Below, piece after piece: positions 1-7,969 of a stretch of DNA of 12,595 nucleotides. The position numbers and the translations under genes are program-made. A model generated the notes under the pieces. It did no database searches. It was not told the origin of the DNA and worked only from the letters and a program-made list of their open reading frames with translations. This stretch comes from Caryophanales bacterium (lineage in GTDB: Bacteria > Bacillota_I > Bacilli_A > RFN20 > CAG-826): assembly GCA_028726925.1 (NCBI GenBank), contig JAQYPI010000138.1, positions 1 through 12,595 of the forward strand. Reading direction: 5' to 3'. The stretch's first letter is position 1. Each line of letters starts with the position of its first letter.

Positions 1-732
1 AAAGGAGAAGATGGGCTTTAGGAATGTCCAGTCCATTTTTTCTTTGAAATTCAAGCGGATGGGGGTCTTCTTTCTCACGAAAATGATGTAAAGAATCACG
101 CTGACCGTGCCGCAGATCGCATGCGATCCGACGACCCCGTATATGCCAAATCCAAGCAGCAAAGCCCCCGCGGAAAGAGCGGTCGTCAAAAGCTTCTCCC
201 CGATGGTCACCGCTTTGAGAAAAGCGAATTCCTCGTGGGATTCGAGAACGCCTTTGAAGATGGCCGACGGGAAAGAAACGAGGCTGAAGAGGGCGACGAT
301 CAAGAAAACGCCCTTCAAACTCGTGACCTCTTCGGGGGTAAGCCCTTGGTAGATGAATTCCAGCGTGAAGAAAAGCGTCAGGAAAACCGCAGCGAGGATG
401 GCATCGAGGATCAAATACGTCTTGAGAACGACCCCGCAGTAGCGGTTCGCGGAAGCTTCATCGTGCGTGGCGCGGTATTTCGCGAGATATGCGTTCGTCG
501 TGGTGCTGAGCCCGAAATCGAGCAAAAACAGATTGATGACGGACATCGCGACCGTGTAGACACCATAAGAAGAATCCCCGACGACTTCAAGGATCCAGGG
601 GGTGAAGAAAAGGCCGTAAAGGATATTGATCGCGAAGCCGACATAGCCGAGAATCGCCCCGACCTTGATGTTCTTCCGGCTTTTTCTCTCGATGTTTTCT
701 TCCAAAGCCTGGGTTTCCGTTTTATTCTCCAC
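1..732 (-). CDS. Polysaccharide flippase (Wzx/MATE-like), N-terminal 244 residues, cut by window edge
   Basis: Membrane transporter expected to flip lipid-linked oligosaccharide units across the cytoplasmic membrane. I translated the complementary strand by hand: the frame is open from a GTG at 732 to base 1, and the stop lies outside the window. After a charged N-terminus (residues 1-23) come hydrophobic segments near 24-48, 58-75, 92-120, 133-155, 175-195 and 200-215. Residues 72-86 read DFGLSTTTNAYLAKY, the 'DFG...K/RY' signature seen after TM2 in Wzx-type exporters. No ATG occurs before residue 63, well inside the membrane domain, so GTG is the likely start; a GAGG lies about 9 nt upstream. 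It overlaps the end of the upstream acyltransferase gene by 11 bp, so the two are probably translationally coupled. Family assignment rests on pattern recognition; substrate unknown. Confidence 0.82.
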   Translation of the reverse strand, partial: MENKTETQALEENIERKSRKNIKVGAILGYVGFAINILYGLFFTPWILEVVGDSSYGVYTVAMSVINLFLLDFGLSTTTNAYLAKYRATHDEASANRYCGVVLKTYLILDAILAAVFLTLFFTLEFIYQGLTPEEVTSLKGVFLIVALFSLVSFPSAIFKGVLESHEEFAFLKAVTIGEKLLTTALSAGALLLGFGIYGVVGSHAICGTVSVILYIIFVRKKTPIRLNFKEKMDWTFLKPIFSF

Positions 733-1063
733 GCTCGCCGTCCTCGTAATGTTTGATGGTCTTCGCGGGGACTCCGCCGATGGGAGTTTCGGGTTCAAAG
801 TCTTTGTGGCCAATGACGCCGTTTGCCGTGGCTTTGAAATCCGTTCCGATCCAACAGTCTTTCCCTGTGTTGAGAGTTGCCGTCAGGAAAACCGGGCCAA
901 CGATTTTCGTCACTTCGCCAACCTCGTGTCTGATGGTGTTCGAAAGCTTGCGTTTCCTTTCGAAATGGAGAAGGGCGCGACGGCAGAATGCAATGGAGGT
1001 GGGCATAAACAGGGAAATTTGACCTATCAAAGGAATGATGCTCCCCGAATCGCCTTTCTTCAA
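722..1063 (-). CDS. Shortened hexapeptide-repeat acyltransferase, probably internally deleted
   Basis: 113 residues from a TTG start. It resembles the sugar O-acetyltransferase/serine-acetyltransferase-like (left-handed beta-helix) proteins of polysaccharide loci: KIVGPVFLT at 53-61, DCWIG at 69-73, VIG at 83-85 and the C-terminal GGVPAKTIK at 96-104. From memory, relatives are about 170-200 residues, with several hexapeptide turns and a catalytic-His loop between the CWIG segment and the VPAK end. Here only about 20 residues separate these, so most of the helix and the expected active-site loop seem missing although the frame is open. It may be a decaying gene or a minimal variant. An in-frame TAG lies just upstream of TTG. 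No Shine-Dalgarno is seen, but a TAGCAT hexamer ends 6 nt before TTG, which would make the mRNA leaderless. An internal ATG (residue 20) is an alternative start. Confidence 0.6.
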   Translation of the reverse strand: MKKGDSGSIIPLIGQISLFMPTSIAFCRRALLHFERKRKLSNTIRHEVGEVTKIVGPVFLTATLNTGKDCWIGTDFKATANGVIGHKDFEPETPIGGVPAKTIKHYEDGERGE

Positions 1064-1069
1064 GCGGAC

Positions 1070-1079
1070 ATGCTATGAT
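1070..1079. promoter_or_regulatory. Overlapping divergent -10 elements in a 22-bp intergenic gap
   Basis: On the plus strand TATGAT (1074-1079) is preceded by TG plus one base (1071-1073), an extended -10. It ends 6 nt before the GTG of the glycosyltransferase at 1086. On the minus strand TAGCAT (1075 down to 1070) ends 6 nt before the TTG of the acyltransferase at 1063. The hexamers share bases 1074-1075. No good -35 is visible on either side. With a normal -10 to +1 distance, both transcripts would begin at or next to their start codons. The minus element is the weaker match. Confidence 0.5.
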
Positions 1080-1085
1080 TACTTT

Positions 1086-2216
1086 GTGAAAATTACTTTT
1101 GTATCGAATTTCCTGAACCACCACCAACTCCCTTTTTGCGAAGCCATGGTTCGTCTTTGCGAAGGACGATTCACCTTCGTGGCTACCGAAAGGATTCCGG
1201 ACGAGCGGAAGCGCCTTGGCTATTCCGACATGAACGAATCTTATCCCTTCGTCCTTCGCGAATACGAAGAGGGAGGCAGGCAAAAGGCCAAGCAAGCGAT
1301 GCTCGATGCAGACATCTGCCTAGTGGGCAGCTGCTCTTTTGAACACCATAAATGGCTTCGGAAAGCAAAAAAGACCTATTTCATGGAGACGGAACGGTTC
1401 TTCAAGGGGGACATCCCATGGCTCATCCGTTTCTTGAAGAAGATCCGTTATTTCTCCCGTTATTCCCTTTATAAGAAAAATTATCTTCTTTGCATGAGCG
1501 CCTATACGTATCCGGACATGCTTTCCTTCGGCGCGTTCCGGGGTCGAGCATTCCGTTTCGGCTATTTCCCACCCATGGAAACGATTGAGGACATCCCATC
1601 GCTTTTGAACGCGAAAGCACCAAATTCCATCCTTTGGGTTGGTCGTCTCCTTTCCTTGAAACACCCCGAATTCATGGTGCGTTTAGCTCAGGCCCTCAAG
1701 GAAAAGAACGCCTCCTTTCATATCGAGATGGTGGGCGAAGGCCCGGAAAAAGAAAGAATCGAGGCGATGGTCGCGAAGGAGAACCTTTCAGAATATATCT
1801 CCTTGACGGGTTCCCTTCCCGCGAAAGAAGTTCGCGAGAAGATGAAATCCGCGAAGTATTTCTGCTTCACGAGCGATAGCAACGAAGGCTGGGGCGCCGT
1901 CTGCAACGAGGCGATGAATTCCGCTTGCCTCGTTATCGCGAATCAAAGCATCGGGTCCGTCCCCTATCTTCTGAAAGACGGGGAAAACGGCTTCGTTTAC
2001 CAAGATTCCGTCGAATCCTTCCTCGAGGCGTTTTCCCGGGCGTACGAAACGGATGGCCAAGGCGTGGTCGCCGAAAATGCCTATCGGACCATCGAACGCC
2101 TTTGGAATGCCGAAGTCGCCGCCAAACGATTCTTCGAAGTCGCCCGATGCGCGGTCGAAAAAAAGCCGTTCCCGCGTTTTGAGAACGGCCCTCTTTCCAA
2201 AGAAACCAAGCGCTAA
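1086..2216 (+). CDS. GT4-family glycosyltransferase
   Basis: 376 residues, GT-B fold glycosyltransferase expected to transfer a sugar from a nucleotide-sugar to a lipid-linked glycan at the cytoplasmic membrane face. The N-terminal Rossmann half starts MKITFVSNFLNHHQLPF. The C-terminal Glycos_transf_1 half has ILWVGRLLSLKHP at 182-194 (Arg187 and Lys192, probable phosphate-contacting residues), VGEGPE at 216-221, and the E-x7-E motif EGWGAVCNE with Glu267 and Glu275, followed by a GSVPYLLKDGENGFVY donor-site segment. The frame is open further upstream, to an ATG at 1035, but that extension would overlap the divergent gene and lies before the typical 'KITFVSN' beta strand, so GTG at 1086 is preferred. 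No ribosome site is evident; a TATGAT 6 nt upstream suggests a leaderless message. Its stop overlaps the stop of the convergent ligase gene. Donor and acceptor cannot be told. Confidence 0.88.
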   Translation: MKITFVSNFLNHHQLPFCEAMVRLCEGRFTFVATERIPDERKRLGYSDMNESYPFVLREYEEGGRQKAKQAMLDADICLVGSCSFEHHKWLRKAKKTYFMETERFFKGDIPWLIRFLKKIRYFSRYSLYKKNYLLCMSAYTYPDMLSFGAFRGRAFRFGYFPPMETIEDIPSLLNAKAPNSILWVGRLLSLKHPEFMVRLAQALKEKNASFHIEMVGEGPEKERIEAMVAKENLSEYISLTGSLPAKEVREKMKSAKYFCFTSDSNEGWGAVCNEAMNSACLVIANQSIGSVPYLLKDGENGFVYQDSVESFLEAFSRAYETDGQGVVAENAYRTIERLWNAEVAAKRFFEVARCAVEKKPFPRFENGPLSKETKR

Positions 2217-3520
2217 ACCTTGATTCGAGTCCAAGGGAGTTCCCTGGCCAAGATCTCGGAATTTTGGAATTCCACGACCTTCGCGTTTTGGTCGCCTTTC
2301 AGGATGGCAAGCGGGATGATGATCAAGAATTCCGAGATCGTGGAATTCAAATGCCCGCCTTCGAAGAACATAGAGAATTCGATGCCGATCAAGGCCCCAA
2401 GGCAAAGGAGCTGGACGAGCGATAGTTTCCGTCCCGTCTCTTTCGCGGAACGATAGGCGCGGAACGAAGCGACGAAAAAGCAGAGATAGCCGCATAGTCC
2501 GAAGGCGCTCAAAACGTCGATGTGGACGTTATGGAGTTGAGACATCCCAAGCCCTTCCGTGGCCGCGAAATAGGAGCCGAAAAGCGGATTGGCATCAAAG
2601 AGTTTCATCGCGCGCACCCAAATGTCGACGCGGTTGAGGGCGGATTTCCCATCCCCGGAATAGGAAAGGGCGATGCCGTCAGAAAAGAAATTCGGGTAGC
2701 GAACCGAGATGTAAAGGAAATAGACGACGACGATGAGAAGGGGGGAGGCGACGAAAGCGAGGAAGAGGAGCTTCGTCCCGAGTCTGCCTTTGACCGTTTT
2801 ACGCAGGAGGAAAAGGACGACAGCCCCCGCGAGCACCAGGACCCCGGCGAATAGGAAGTTACGCGAACGGGTCAGGTAAAGGAAGAGGTATGCGGCCACG
2901 AGGGCAAGCCCCGAGACGATCTTCAGGAGTTTCCATTTCGTTTCCGTGAACAAGAAGAGCAGCCCGATGATGGTGTAGAAAAGGGCGAGGCCAAGGCCGT
3001 TCGCGTTGGGAAAGTTGAGCACCAGCGATTTCGTGGCCCCGTTACCGACGAAGGTTGTGCCGAAACGGAAGACGAAAACGACGAGGAAGACCGCCATCGC
3101 CCCGAGGGAGCCAAACCCGTAAGCAAGGGCTTCCCGTTTCGAGAAGCGAAGCGTCCGCGCGGAAAGGAGGAAACAGATGCCCCCGATGAAGAAGACGACT
3201 TTCCTGAGGTACGTCAAGGTCAATCCCTCGTTGCCAAGATACGCGGATACGAAAGCGAAACCCGCGGAAAATAGAAGGATCACGATATCGGCCATGTCTT
3301 GTCCGTCGAATCCTCTCCGGAAATCGTGGATCCAGCGAAGAAGCAGGGTTCCGGGCCCGATCAAAAGGGCGACCCATAGCATCGCGGAGACGAGGGGGTC
3401 GAGCCTCAACGCGGTGAAGCAAAGGGAAAGGGCAACGAGGAAAACGACCGCCGGCATCGTCCAAACGGAAAGGAAACGCCAGATGGAACGGATATCGATT
3501 TTCCTTGCTTTCGCTTCCAT
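2213..3520 (-). CDS. O-antigen ligase / Wzy-type polymerase-like membrane protein
   Basis: 435-residue polytopic membrane protein of the O-antigen ligase/polymerase (Wzy_C, PF04932-like) type, which joins or polymerises undecaprenyl-linked glycan on the outer membrane face. Hydrophobic segments lie near 22-38, 42-62, 76-95, 104-120, 131-152, 168-191, 201-216, 220-239, 250-272, 333-353, 367-386 and 395-408. Family-like signatures are LTRSRNFL at 216-223 (the TxSRxxx site that opens the Wzy_C region), RVDIWVRAMKLFDANPLFG at 297-315, and LHNVHIDVLSAFG at 329-341 with its conserved His-Asn. The region between 272 and 333 is the large outer loop. ATG at 3520 lies 2 bp after the stop of the GLUG-protein gene, with GAGG 8 nt upstream. 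The TAG stop (2215-2213) overlaps the TAA stop of the convergent glycosyltransferase. Ligase versus polymerase cannot be resolved from sequence. Confidence 0.82.
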   Translation of the reverse strand: MEAKARKIDIRSIWRFLSVWTMPAVVFLVALSLCFTALRLDPLVSAMLWVALLIGPGTLLLRWIHDFRRGFDGQDMADIVILLFSAGFAFVSAYLGNEGLTLTYLRKVVFFIGGICFLLSARTLRFSKREALAYGFGSLGAMAVFLVVFVFRFGTTFVGNGATKSLVLNFPNANGLGLALFYTIIGLLFLFTETKWKLLKIVSGLALVAAYLFLYLTRSRNFLFAGVLVLAGAVVLFLLRKTVKGRLGTKLLFLAFVASPLLIVVVYFLYISVRYPNFFSDGIALSYSGDGKSALNRVDIWVRAMKLFDANPLFGSYFAATEGLGMSQLHNVHIDVLSAFGLCGYLCFFVASFRAYRSAKETGRKLSLVQLLCLGALIGIEFSMFFEGGHLNSTISEFLIIIPLAILKGDQNAKVVEFQNSEILARELPWTRIKV

Positions 3521-3522
3521 CT

Positions 3523-4698
3523 TCAGAACCTCGGCGCGAGATAACCGGGTATCCCGCTATTGCCCCAATAATCAATGTCGAAACCCATGGATTTCGGATT
3601 CACGTCCTTTTCCTCGATGGGCTGGAATTTGTCTTGCCCCGTTCTCGAGGCTTCCTCAAGACCCGTGAAATAGGCATTCCTAGATTCGAGGACGGCTTCC
3701 CCGTTTTCGAGGAATCCGTACCCTTTCTCGAATCGTTCGTTCCTCGCGTTCACGTGAACCGTGTCCAAAACGATGGACGTCCCCTTTTCCTGGGCAATGA
3801 GGCCGCAAGGAAGGACCTTTTCGGGAAGGGAAGTCCAAGAGGTGTAAACGCAGGTGGAACGGATGGAAATCTCCGCGTCGATGGCTTTGCCAAAACCCCC
3901 GGCGATGGCCCATTCCGTCAGGTCGCTAGCCGCGTCTCCGATGCGCAGGTATTTTTCGTGCAGATAGCAATTCTCGACCTTGACCTTGCCCCTAGCTTCC
4001 CCGGCGAGGCAGCCAAACGTCAAACGGCTTTCCCCTAGCCCGGAATCGCAAAGGAAATTGCCTAGAGACCTCGCCATATCGAAAATGGCCCCGTCCTCGG
4101 CAATGCCCGCGAGCCCGCCGACGACCGCGTCGGTCGCCGCGCTCACTTGGAAGATGTTGTTGCTCTCGGAGTTCTTGATCTGGCCCCGGTTGATCGCCGC
4201 GATGCCGCCTGCCACGATGGACGACCCCCCGATGACAAGACGATTCGGACAATAGGTGGTGCAGGAAGTGATATAGCCCTCGTTGATCGCGGCCATCCCC
4301 CCAAAATGGGTCGTCGCCTCGGGCAACGCGCCGTAATCGTTCCCATAGGCGACCCGGACGCGGATAATCGTGCCTTGATTCACCCCGAAAACGCATTGCC
4401 AAGGGGACGAGGGGTCGATGGTCATGCCATAAATCGCCTTGCCGTTCCCTTCCAAAACGCCGGTGAAAGGATTCTCTTCCGTCCCGATGGGGGTAAAGGG
4501 CTTCGTGATGTAAATCTCTTTTTCGAGGCGGTAGCTTTTCCCGGGGTCGAGGGCGATGGCTTGTAGCTCGTCTTCGTTCGTGATGGGGATGTAATCCGGG
4601 ATGTTTTTCGCGTTCCCCGCGAGCACCGCAAAACCGACGCCTAGGGGAAGAAGGGCGAGAAGGTAACCGTATTTCGCGAAAACTGCCCGGAAATTCAT
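3523..4698 (-). CDS. Secreted or membrane-anchored GLUG-repeat / beta-helix-like protein
   Basis: 391 residues from ATG at 4698. Residues 1-10 are basic and 11-28 hydrophobic (YLLALLPLGVGFAVLAG), giving a signal peptide or N-terminal anchor. Then comes an 'ITNEDELQAIA' opening (39-49) and a TPIGTEENPFTGVLEGNG stretch, the usual lead-in of GLUG/right-handed beta-helix surface proteins. Imperfect repeats of the form GG-hydrophobic-A-x-N-x-G-x-I-x-x-C/S follow: GGMAAINEGYITSC, GGIAAINRGQIKNS, GGLAGIAEDGAIFD and degenerate later copies. The C-terminus ends IDYWGNSGIPGYLAPRF. The frame stays open upstream to a GTG at 4764 overlapping the permease stop (GTGA), which would suggest coupling, but this would add 22 residues ahead of the signal and has no ribosome site. 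The ATG has an extended -10 about 16 nt upstream. No catalytic residues recognised. It is probably a surface adhesin-like or glycan-associated protein. Confidence 0.68.
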   Translation of the reverse strand: MNFRAVFAKYGYLLALLPLGVGFAVLAGNAKNIPDYIPITNEDELQAIALDPGKSYRLEKEIYITKPFTPIGTEENPFTGVLEGNGKAIYGMTIDPSSPWQCVFGVNQGTIIRVRVAYGNDYGALPEATTHFGGMAAINEGYITSCTTYCPNRLVIGGSSIVAGGIAAINRGQIKNSESNNIFQVSAATDAVVGGLAGIAEDGAIFDMARSLGNFLCDSGLGESRLTFGCLAGEARGKVKVENCYLHEKYLRIGDAASDLTEWAIAGGFGKAIDAEISIRSTCVYTSWTSLPEKVLPCGLIAQEKGTSIVLDTVHVNARNERFEKGYGFLENGEAVLESRNAYFTGLEEASRTGQDKFQPIEEKDVNPKSMGFDIDYWGNSGIPGYLAPRF

Positions 4699-4714
4699 GT
4701 TGGATAACGGCAAG

Positions 4715-4723
4715 AGTTTAGCA
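4715..4723 (-). promoter_or_regulatory. Candidate extended -10 for the GLUG protein and ligase genes
   Basis: On the minus strand TGC then TAAACT (4723 down to 4715) forms an extended -10 with a 16-nt gap to the ATG at 4698. A transcript would have a leader of only about 9-10 nt with no Shine-Dalgarno. No convincing -35 is seen. It would let the two downstream genes be transcribed apart from the ABC exporter. Confidence 0.35.
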
Positions 4724-4760
4724 TGAAATCCAAAGGATTTGGGAAAAAGGAATCCGAGGG

Positions 4761-7259
4761 TCACTCGACGCTTTTGAGGGATTCGACCATCTTGACCCTC
4801 CGAATCTTGAGAGAAAGGAAGAGGTTCACGACGACCGCGACCACGAACGTGAGGACGAAGGCGAGGCCAAATGATGAGGCGTTCATGTGGTAGATGTAGT
4901 AGATGAGTTCCACTTGGTTCGTGCCAAGAACCCCCAAAAGGAAGGGGAATCCAAGGGCGAGCCCGACCAAGACGCCCCCAAGGGTGAGAAGCAAGGTCTC
5001 CGTGAGCAAGGAGAGGGTAATTTCTCGTTGCCGGAACCCGAGGACCTTGAGGGTCGCGATGTCGCGAATCCTTTCCGAGAAATTGAGCAGGGCGAGGTTG
5101 TAGAGGACCACGATGGCGAGCAGGATCGCGAACGCCTTCATCGCGTCGGTCATGGTCATGATGCTGCCGAGGATCTCGTTGAGCTTGGCTTCCATTTCCA
5201 CGTCTCTTTGGGAAGCGCTCACGAAAGAAAGGCGCTCGAGGCTCGCGTCAACCTCCGCGGGATCGTAACCCTCCGCGACGTTCACAAGGGCCCCGTTATA
5301 ACGGAAAGCCTGGATGTCGGAGAAGAAGTCGGCGGCCGCGTGAGCGGCGATGCCGTTATAGAAGAACGCGTCGAAAATAAGGCCGATCGGGGCGGAATAA
5401 CGGACCCCGTTCATGCGGAATTGCAACGTGTCCCCAACGGTTGCCCCGATTGTTTTGGCGCATTTCGTGGAGATGGCGATCTCGTCTTTCCCGAAATCGA
5501 GATCCCACATCGGATCGAGCCGGGAGAAGACGTAAAGCGGTTTCTGGATTTGGGGACCATCCTCCACGAAGAAGGTGGCCGCGCCCTTTTGGATCGGTTC
5601 CATCTCCGCGATGCCTTCGATTCCCTCGAGAGAAGAAAGGATCTCATCTTCTGTCTGGGGGCTCTCGAAACTCAGGGATATCTCTTCCTTGTGGTAACGG
5701 CTCAAATCGTAGTCGATGTCGTAATAAAGGGTGTCCTCGATCCCGAATCCGGCGACCAGAAGGGCGGTGCACCCCATGACCCCAGCGATGACCATCGCCG
5801 TTTTCTTGGGACTTACGCGGATGTTGCGCAATGCCATTTTGATGGAAAGCGAATACACGCCCCCTTTATGTTTCGATTCGATGGTCTTAAGTTTTGTGGT
5901 CGGGGCCACCGGACGCATCGATTCCGCGGGGTTGAGGCGCATCTCGTGATAACAAACCGCGATGGTGACGATGCTTGCGATCGCGAGGAACCCGACGGCG
6001 CTTAGGATGCCAGGCAGCAAGGGGAAGACGTAAGTTCGGGGAGGAAGCGTGTATAGGAGGATGTATTTATGGGCCATGATGTTTGGGAGGATGATGGGGC
6101 CTAGGATCTCGCCAAATAAGGTTCCAAGCCCTGTCAGGAACCACGTGATCCCTAGATAATGCCCATAGATCTCGTTTTTCCGGAATCCCATGGCTTTCAA
6201 GGTGCCGATCTGGGTTCGTTCTTTCACGATGAGTTGAGAAATCGTCGTCAGGATGACGAGGACCGCGACGATGAAGAAAACGAGGGGGAAGACGTAGGTG
6301 AATTGCCTCGCCTGCGTGAGGTCCGCGTCCAGCGTGACGTAGAAAGGCATGTCGCCCCGTTCGGCGACCGCGTAGAGGTTGTTGTACGCCTTTTCCTCGA
6401 ATCGGTTCCGGATTTGCACGGAAAGGGCGTTGGCCCTCGAAGGATCCTTCAACGAGATGAGATATTGGTTCGGGGTGACCCAAGGATCGTAAGATGGGGG
6501 GTTGAAACCAAGGGTGGAGCGCATGAAGCCGTAAACGAGGTTACGGGCCACAGGCGCGTAGTTTTGCGCGAGCATTTCGTCGAAAGCCCTTCGGAACGAG
6601 GATTCTGACCAAAGGAAGACGCTTGGATTATAGGCGCTTTTCGTGATGTTCTCGGGATGGTTCATGAACCCGGTGACGCGGGAAGTGAGGGTAATCGATC
6701 CCTCCGCGAGGACATTCTTGCCCCCGGCGAGAACGTAAGGTTCTAGGGCGCTTGAGGAACTCGTGTCGAGGGAAGCGAGCTGGATCGTGAACGATACCTT
6801 GCTGCCGACGTTGTATCGATGGGGGTAGTTGTCCCCGGGGTGTTGCTCAAGATCGTCGTCGAGGATCAAAAAATCGGTGGCATTCGGGTCGTATTTCGTG
6901 CCGAAAGGGCAGGAAAGCGTTGGGATTTCCGGGGTGACGCAGGCGTACATGTCGTCCTTCTCGAGCTCGACGGAGCAATAGAAGCGCCCTTCCATCTCGT
7001 CCCCTTCCTCGAGGAATTCCTGCAGGATCTCGGCATCTTCGGGGTCGTGATCATTCGTCGTGACCCAAAGGGAAGGGAGATTGCCTTTCTCGTACGTGGT
7101 GGAAACCCGGTTCTCGAAGGATTCGACGTTCGCGAGAAGACCGACGAAAAGGGTGATGGCGATCCCGCCGATCGCGATGATCGAGAGGAATTGCAGAAAG
7201 TTCTGTTTCACGGAGCGGAGTCCCATCTTAAAAAGGATTCCGCGTGCGTTTTTTCTCAT
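4761..7259 (-). CDS. ABC transporter permease, MacB/FtsX-type, two FtsX domains
   Basis: 832 residues, the membrane subunit of a mechanotransmission-type ABC exporter. An N-terminal TM at about 24-44 is followed by a large extracytoplasmic MacB_PCD-like region (about 45-320). The first FtsX domain (about 325-450) contains FPLVFFIVAVLVILTT and, on its cytoplasmic side, KERTQIGTLKAMGFRKNEI, the coupling helix that contacts the ATPase. A mid-protein TM near 485-505 opens the second half, with another outer domain (about 510-695) and a second FtsX domain (about 705-825) with FSERIRDIATLKVLGFRQREI. This duplicated single-chain layout fits the long FtsX-like permeases common in Bacillota. Such systems extrude lipoproteins, peptides or antibiotics, or transmit force to envelope enzymes; the substrate here is unknown. 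ATG overlaps the ATPase stop as TAATG, so translation is coupled. Confidence 0.93.
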   Translation of the reverse strand: MRKNARGILFKMGLRSVKQNFLQFLSIIAIGGIAITLFVGLLANVESFENRVSTTYEKGNLPSLWVTTNDHDPEDAEILQEFLEEGDEMEGRFYCSVELEKDDMYACVTPEIPTLSCPFGTKYDPNATDFLILDDDLEQHPGDNYPHRYNVGSKVSFTIQLASLDTSSSSALEPYVLAGGKNVLAEGSITLTSRVTGFMNHPENITKSAYNPSVFLWSESSFRRAFDEMLAQNYAPVARNLVYGFMRSTLGFNPPSYDPWVTPNQYLISLKDPSRANALSVQIRNRFEEKAYNNLYAVAERGDMPFYVTLDADLTQARQFTYVFPLVFFIVAVLVILTTISQLIVKERTQIGTLKAMGFRKNEIYGHYLGITWFLTGLGTLFGEILGPIILPNIMAHKYILLYTLPPRTYVFPLLPGILSAVGFLAIASIVTIAVCYHEMRLNPAESMRPVAPTTKLKTIESKHKGGVYSLSIKMALRNIRVSPKKTAMVIAGVMGCTALLVAGFGIEDTLYYDIDYDLSRYHKEEISLSFESPQTEDEILSSLEGIEGIAEMEPIQKGAATFFVEDGPQIQKPLYVFSRLDPMWDLDFGKDEIAISTKCAKTIGATVGDTLQFRMNGVRYSAPIGLIFDAFFYNGIAAHAAADFFSDIQAFRYNGALVNVAEGYDPAEVDASLERLSFVSASQRDVEMEAKLNEILGSIMTMTDAMKAFAILLAIVVLYNLALLNFSERIRDIATLKVLGFRQREITLSLLTETLLLTLGGVLVGLALGFPFLLGVLGTNQVELIYYIYHMNASSFGLAFVLTFVVAVVVNLFLSLKIRRVKMVESLKSVE

Positions 7260-7963
7260 TACCAGTCAATCTCCTCGGGCGGGATGGGCCGTTCGTTGCG
7301 CACGATGGAGTCGAGTTTGCCGTCCTTGATATGGAGGACGACTTCCGCGCAATCGGCGATTTTCGAGTTGTGGGTGACGATGAGAACGGTCTTGCGGCGC
7401 GATTTGCTCACGTCGAAAAGAAGGCGTAGGACGTCTGCCCCGGTCTTGGAATCGAGGGCGCCCGTCGGCTCATCGCATAGGAGGAGACTTGGGTTTTTCA
7501 CGAGGGCGCGGGCTATGGCGACGCGTTGCTGCTCGCCCCCGCTAAGCTGGGAGGGGAAATTGCGTTTGCGGTCCCCGAGGCCGACGCTAGTGAGGACTTC
7601 TTTACTATCGAGCGGGTTCTTCGCGACTGCTTCCGCGAGCTCGACGTTCTCTAGGGCGGTAAGGTTCGGCATGAGGTTGTAGAACTGGAAGATGAACCCG
7701 ATTTCCGTGCGGCGGAATTCCCCGAGTTCCCCGGGTTTTAGGTGGGCGACTTCACGACCGTTTAGGAAATAACTGCCGCTGCTTGGATTATCCATGCCGC
7801 CCAAGATGTTGAGCAGCGTGCTCTTTCCGGCGCCGCTAGGCCCCAGGATGACGGCAAATGTCCCTTCCTCGAGGGTGAAGGATACGTCGTCGAGTGCCCG
7901 GACCTCATTGGTTTTTCCGGGCGCGTAAATCTTGGATAGATGTTGGACGGAAAGTTCGCTCAT
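7259..7963 (-). CDS. ABC transporter ATP-binding protein, MacB/LolD type
   Basis: 234 residues, full length for the family; the ATPase that drives the adjacent FtsX-type permease from the cytoplasmic side. Visible motifs: Walker A GPSGAGKS at 41-48, Q-loop Gln93 in IFQFYNLMP, signature LSGGEQQR at 140-147, Walker B LLLCDEPTGALD at 160-171 with Glu165, and H-loop His198 in VTHN. Q-loop wording and the EPTGALD D-loop are typical of the MacB/LolD subgroup. The gene heads a minus-strand operon; its TAA overlaps the permease ATG by one base. No Shine-Dalgarno precedes ATG 7963. Instead a TAAAAT box ends 6 nt upstream with TTGTTT 16 bp further, so the transcript probably starts at or beside the A of ATG. 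Confidence 0.96.
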   Translation of the reverse strand: MSELSVQHLSKIYAPGKTNEVRALDDVSFTLEEGTFAVILGPSGAGKSTLLNILGGMDNPSSGSYFLNGREVAHLKPGELGEFRRTEIGFIFQFYNLMPNLTALENVELAEAVAKNPLDSKEVLTSVGLGDRKRNFPSQLSGGEQQRVAIARALVKNPSLLLCDEPTGALDSKTGADVLRLLFDVSKSRRKTVLIVTHNSKIADCAEVVLHIKDGKLDSIVRNERPIPPEEIDW

Positions 7964-7969
7964 ATCGAC

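Noticed and set aside
1035..1085. Upstream in-frame ATG extension of the glycosyltransferase
   Set aside because: It would add 17 residues before the canonical first beta strand and overlap the divergent gene. No ribosome site precedes it.
795..1295. Minus-strand frame of 166 codons across the acyltransferase and glycosyltransferase start
   Set aside because: It is a shifted reading of the acyltransferase and antisense to the glycosyltransferase, with no protein features.
4887..6005. Plus-strand open frame of 372 codons antisense to the ABC permease
   Set aside because: Very rich in Asp, Glu, Arg and Gly with no domain, as expected when a GC-biased gene is read on the opposite strand. The minus-strand FtsX motifs are unmistakable.
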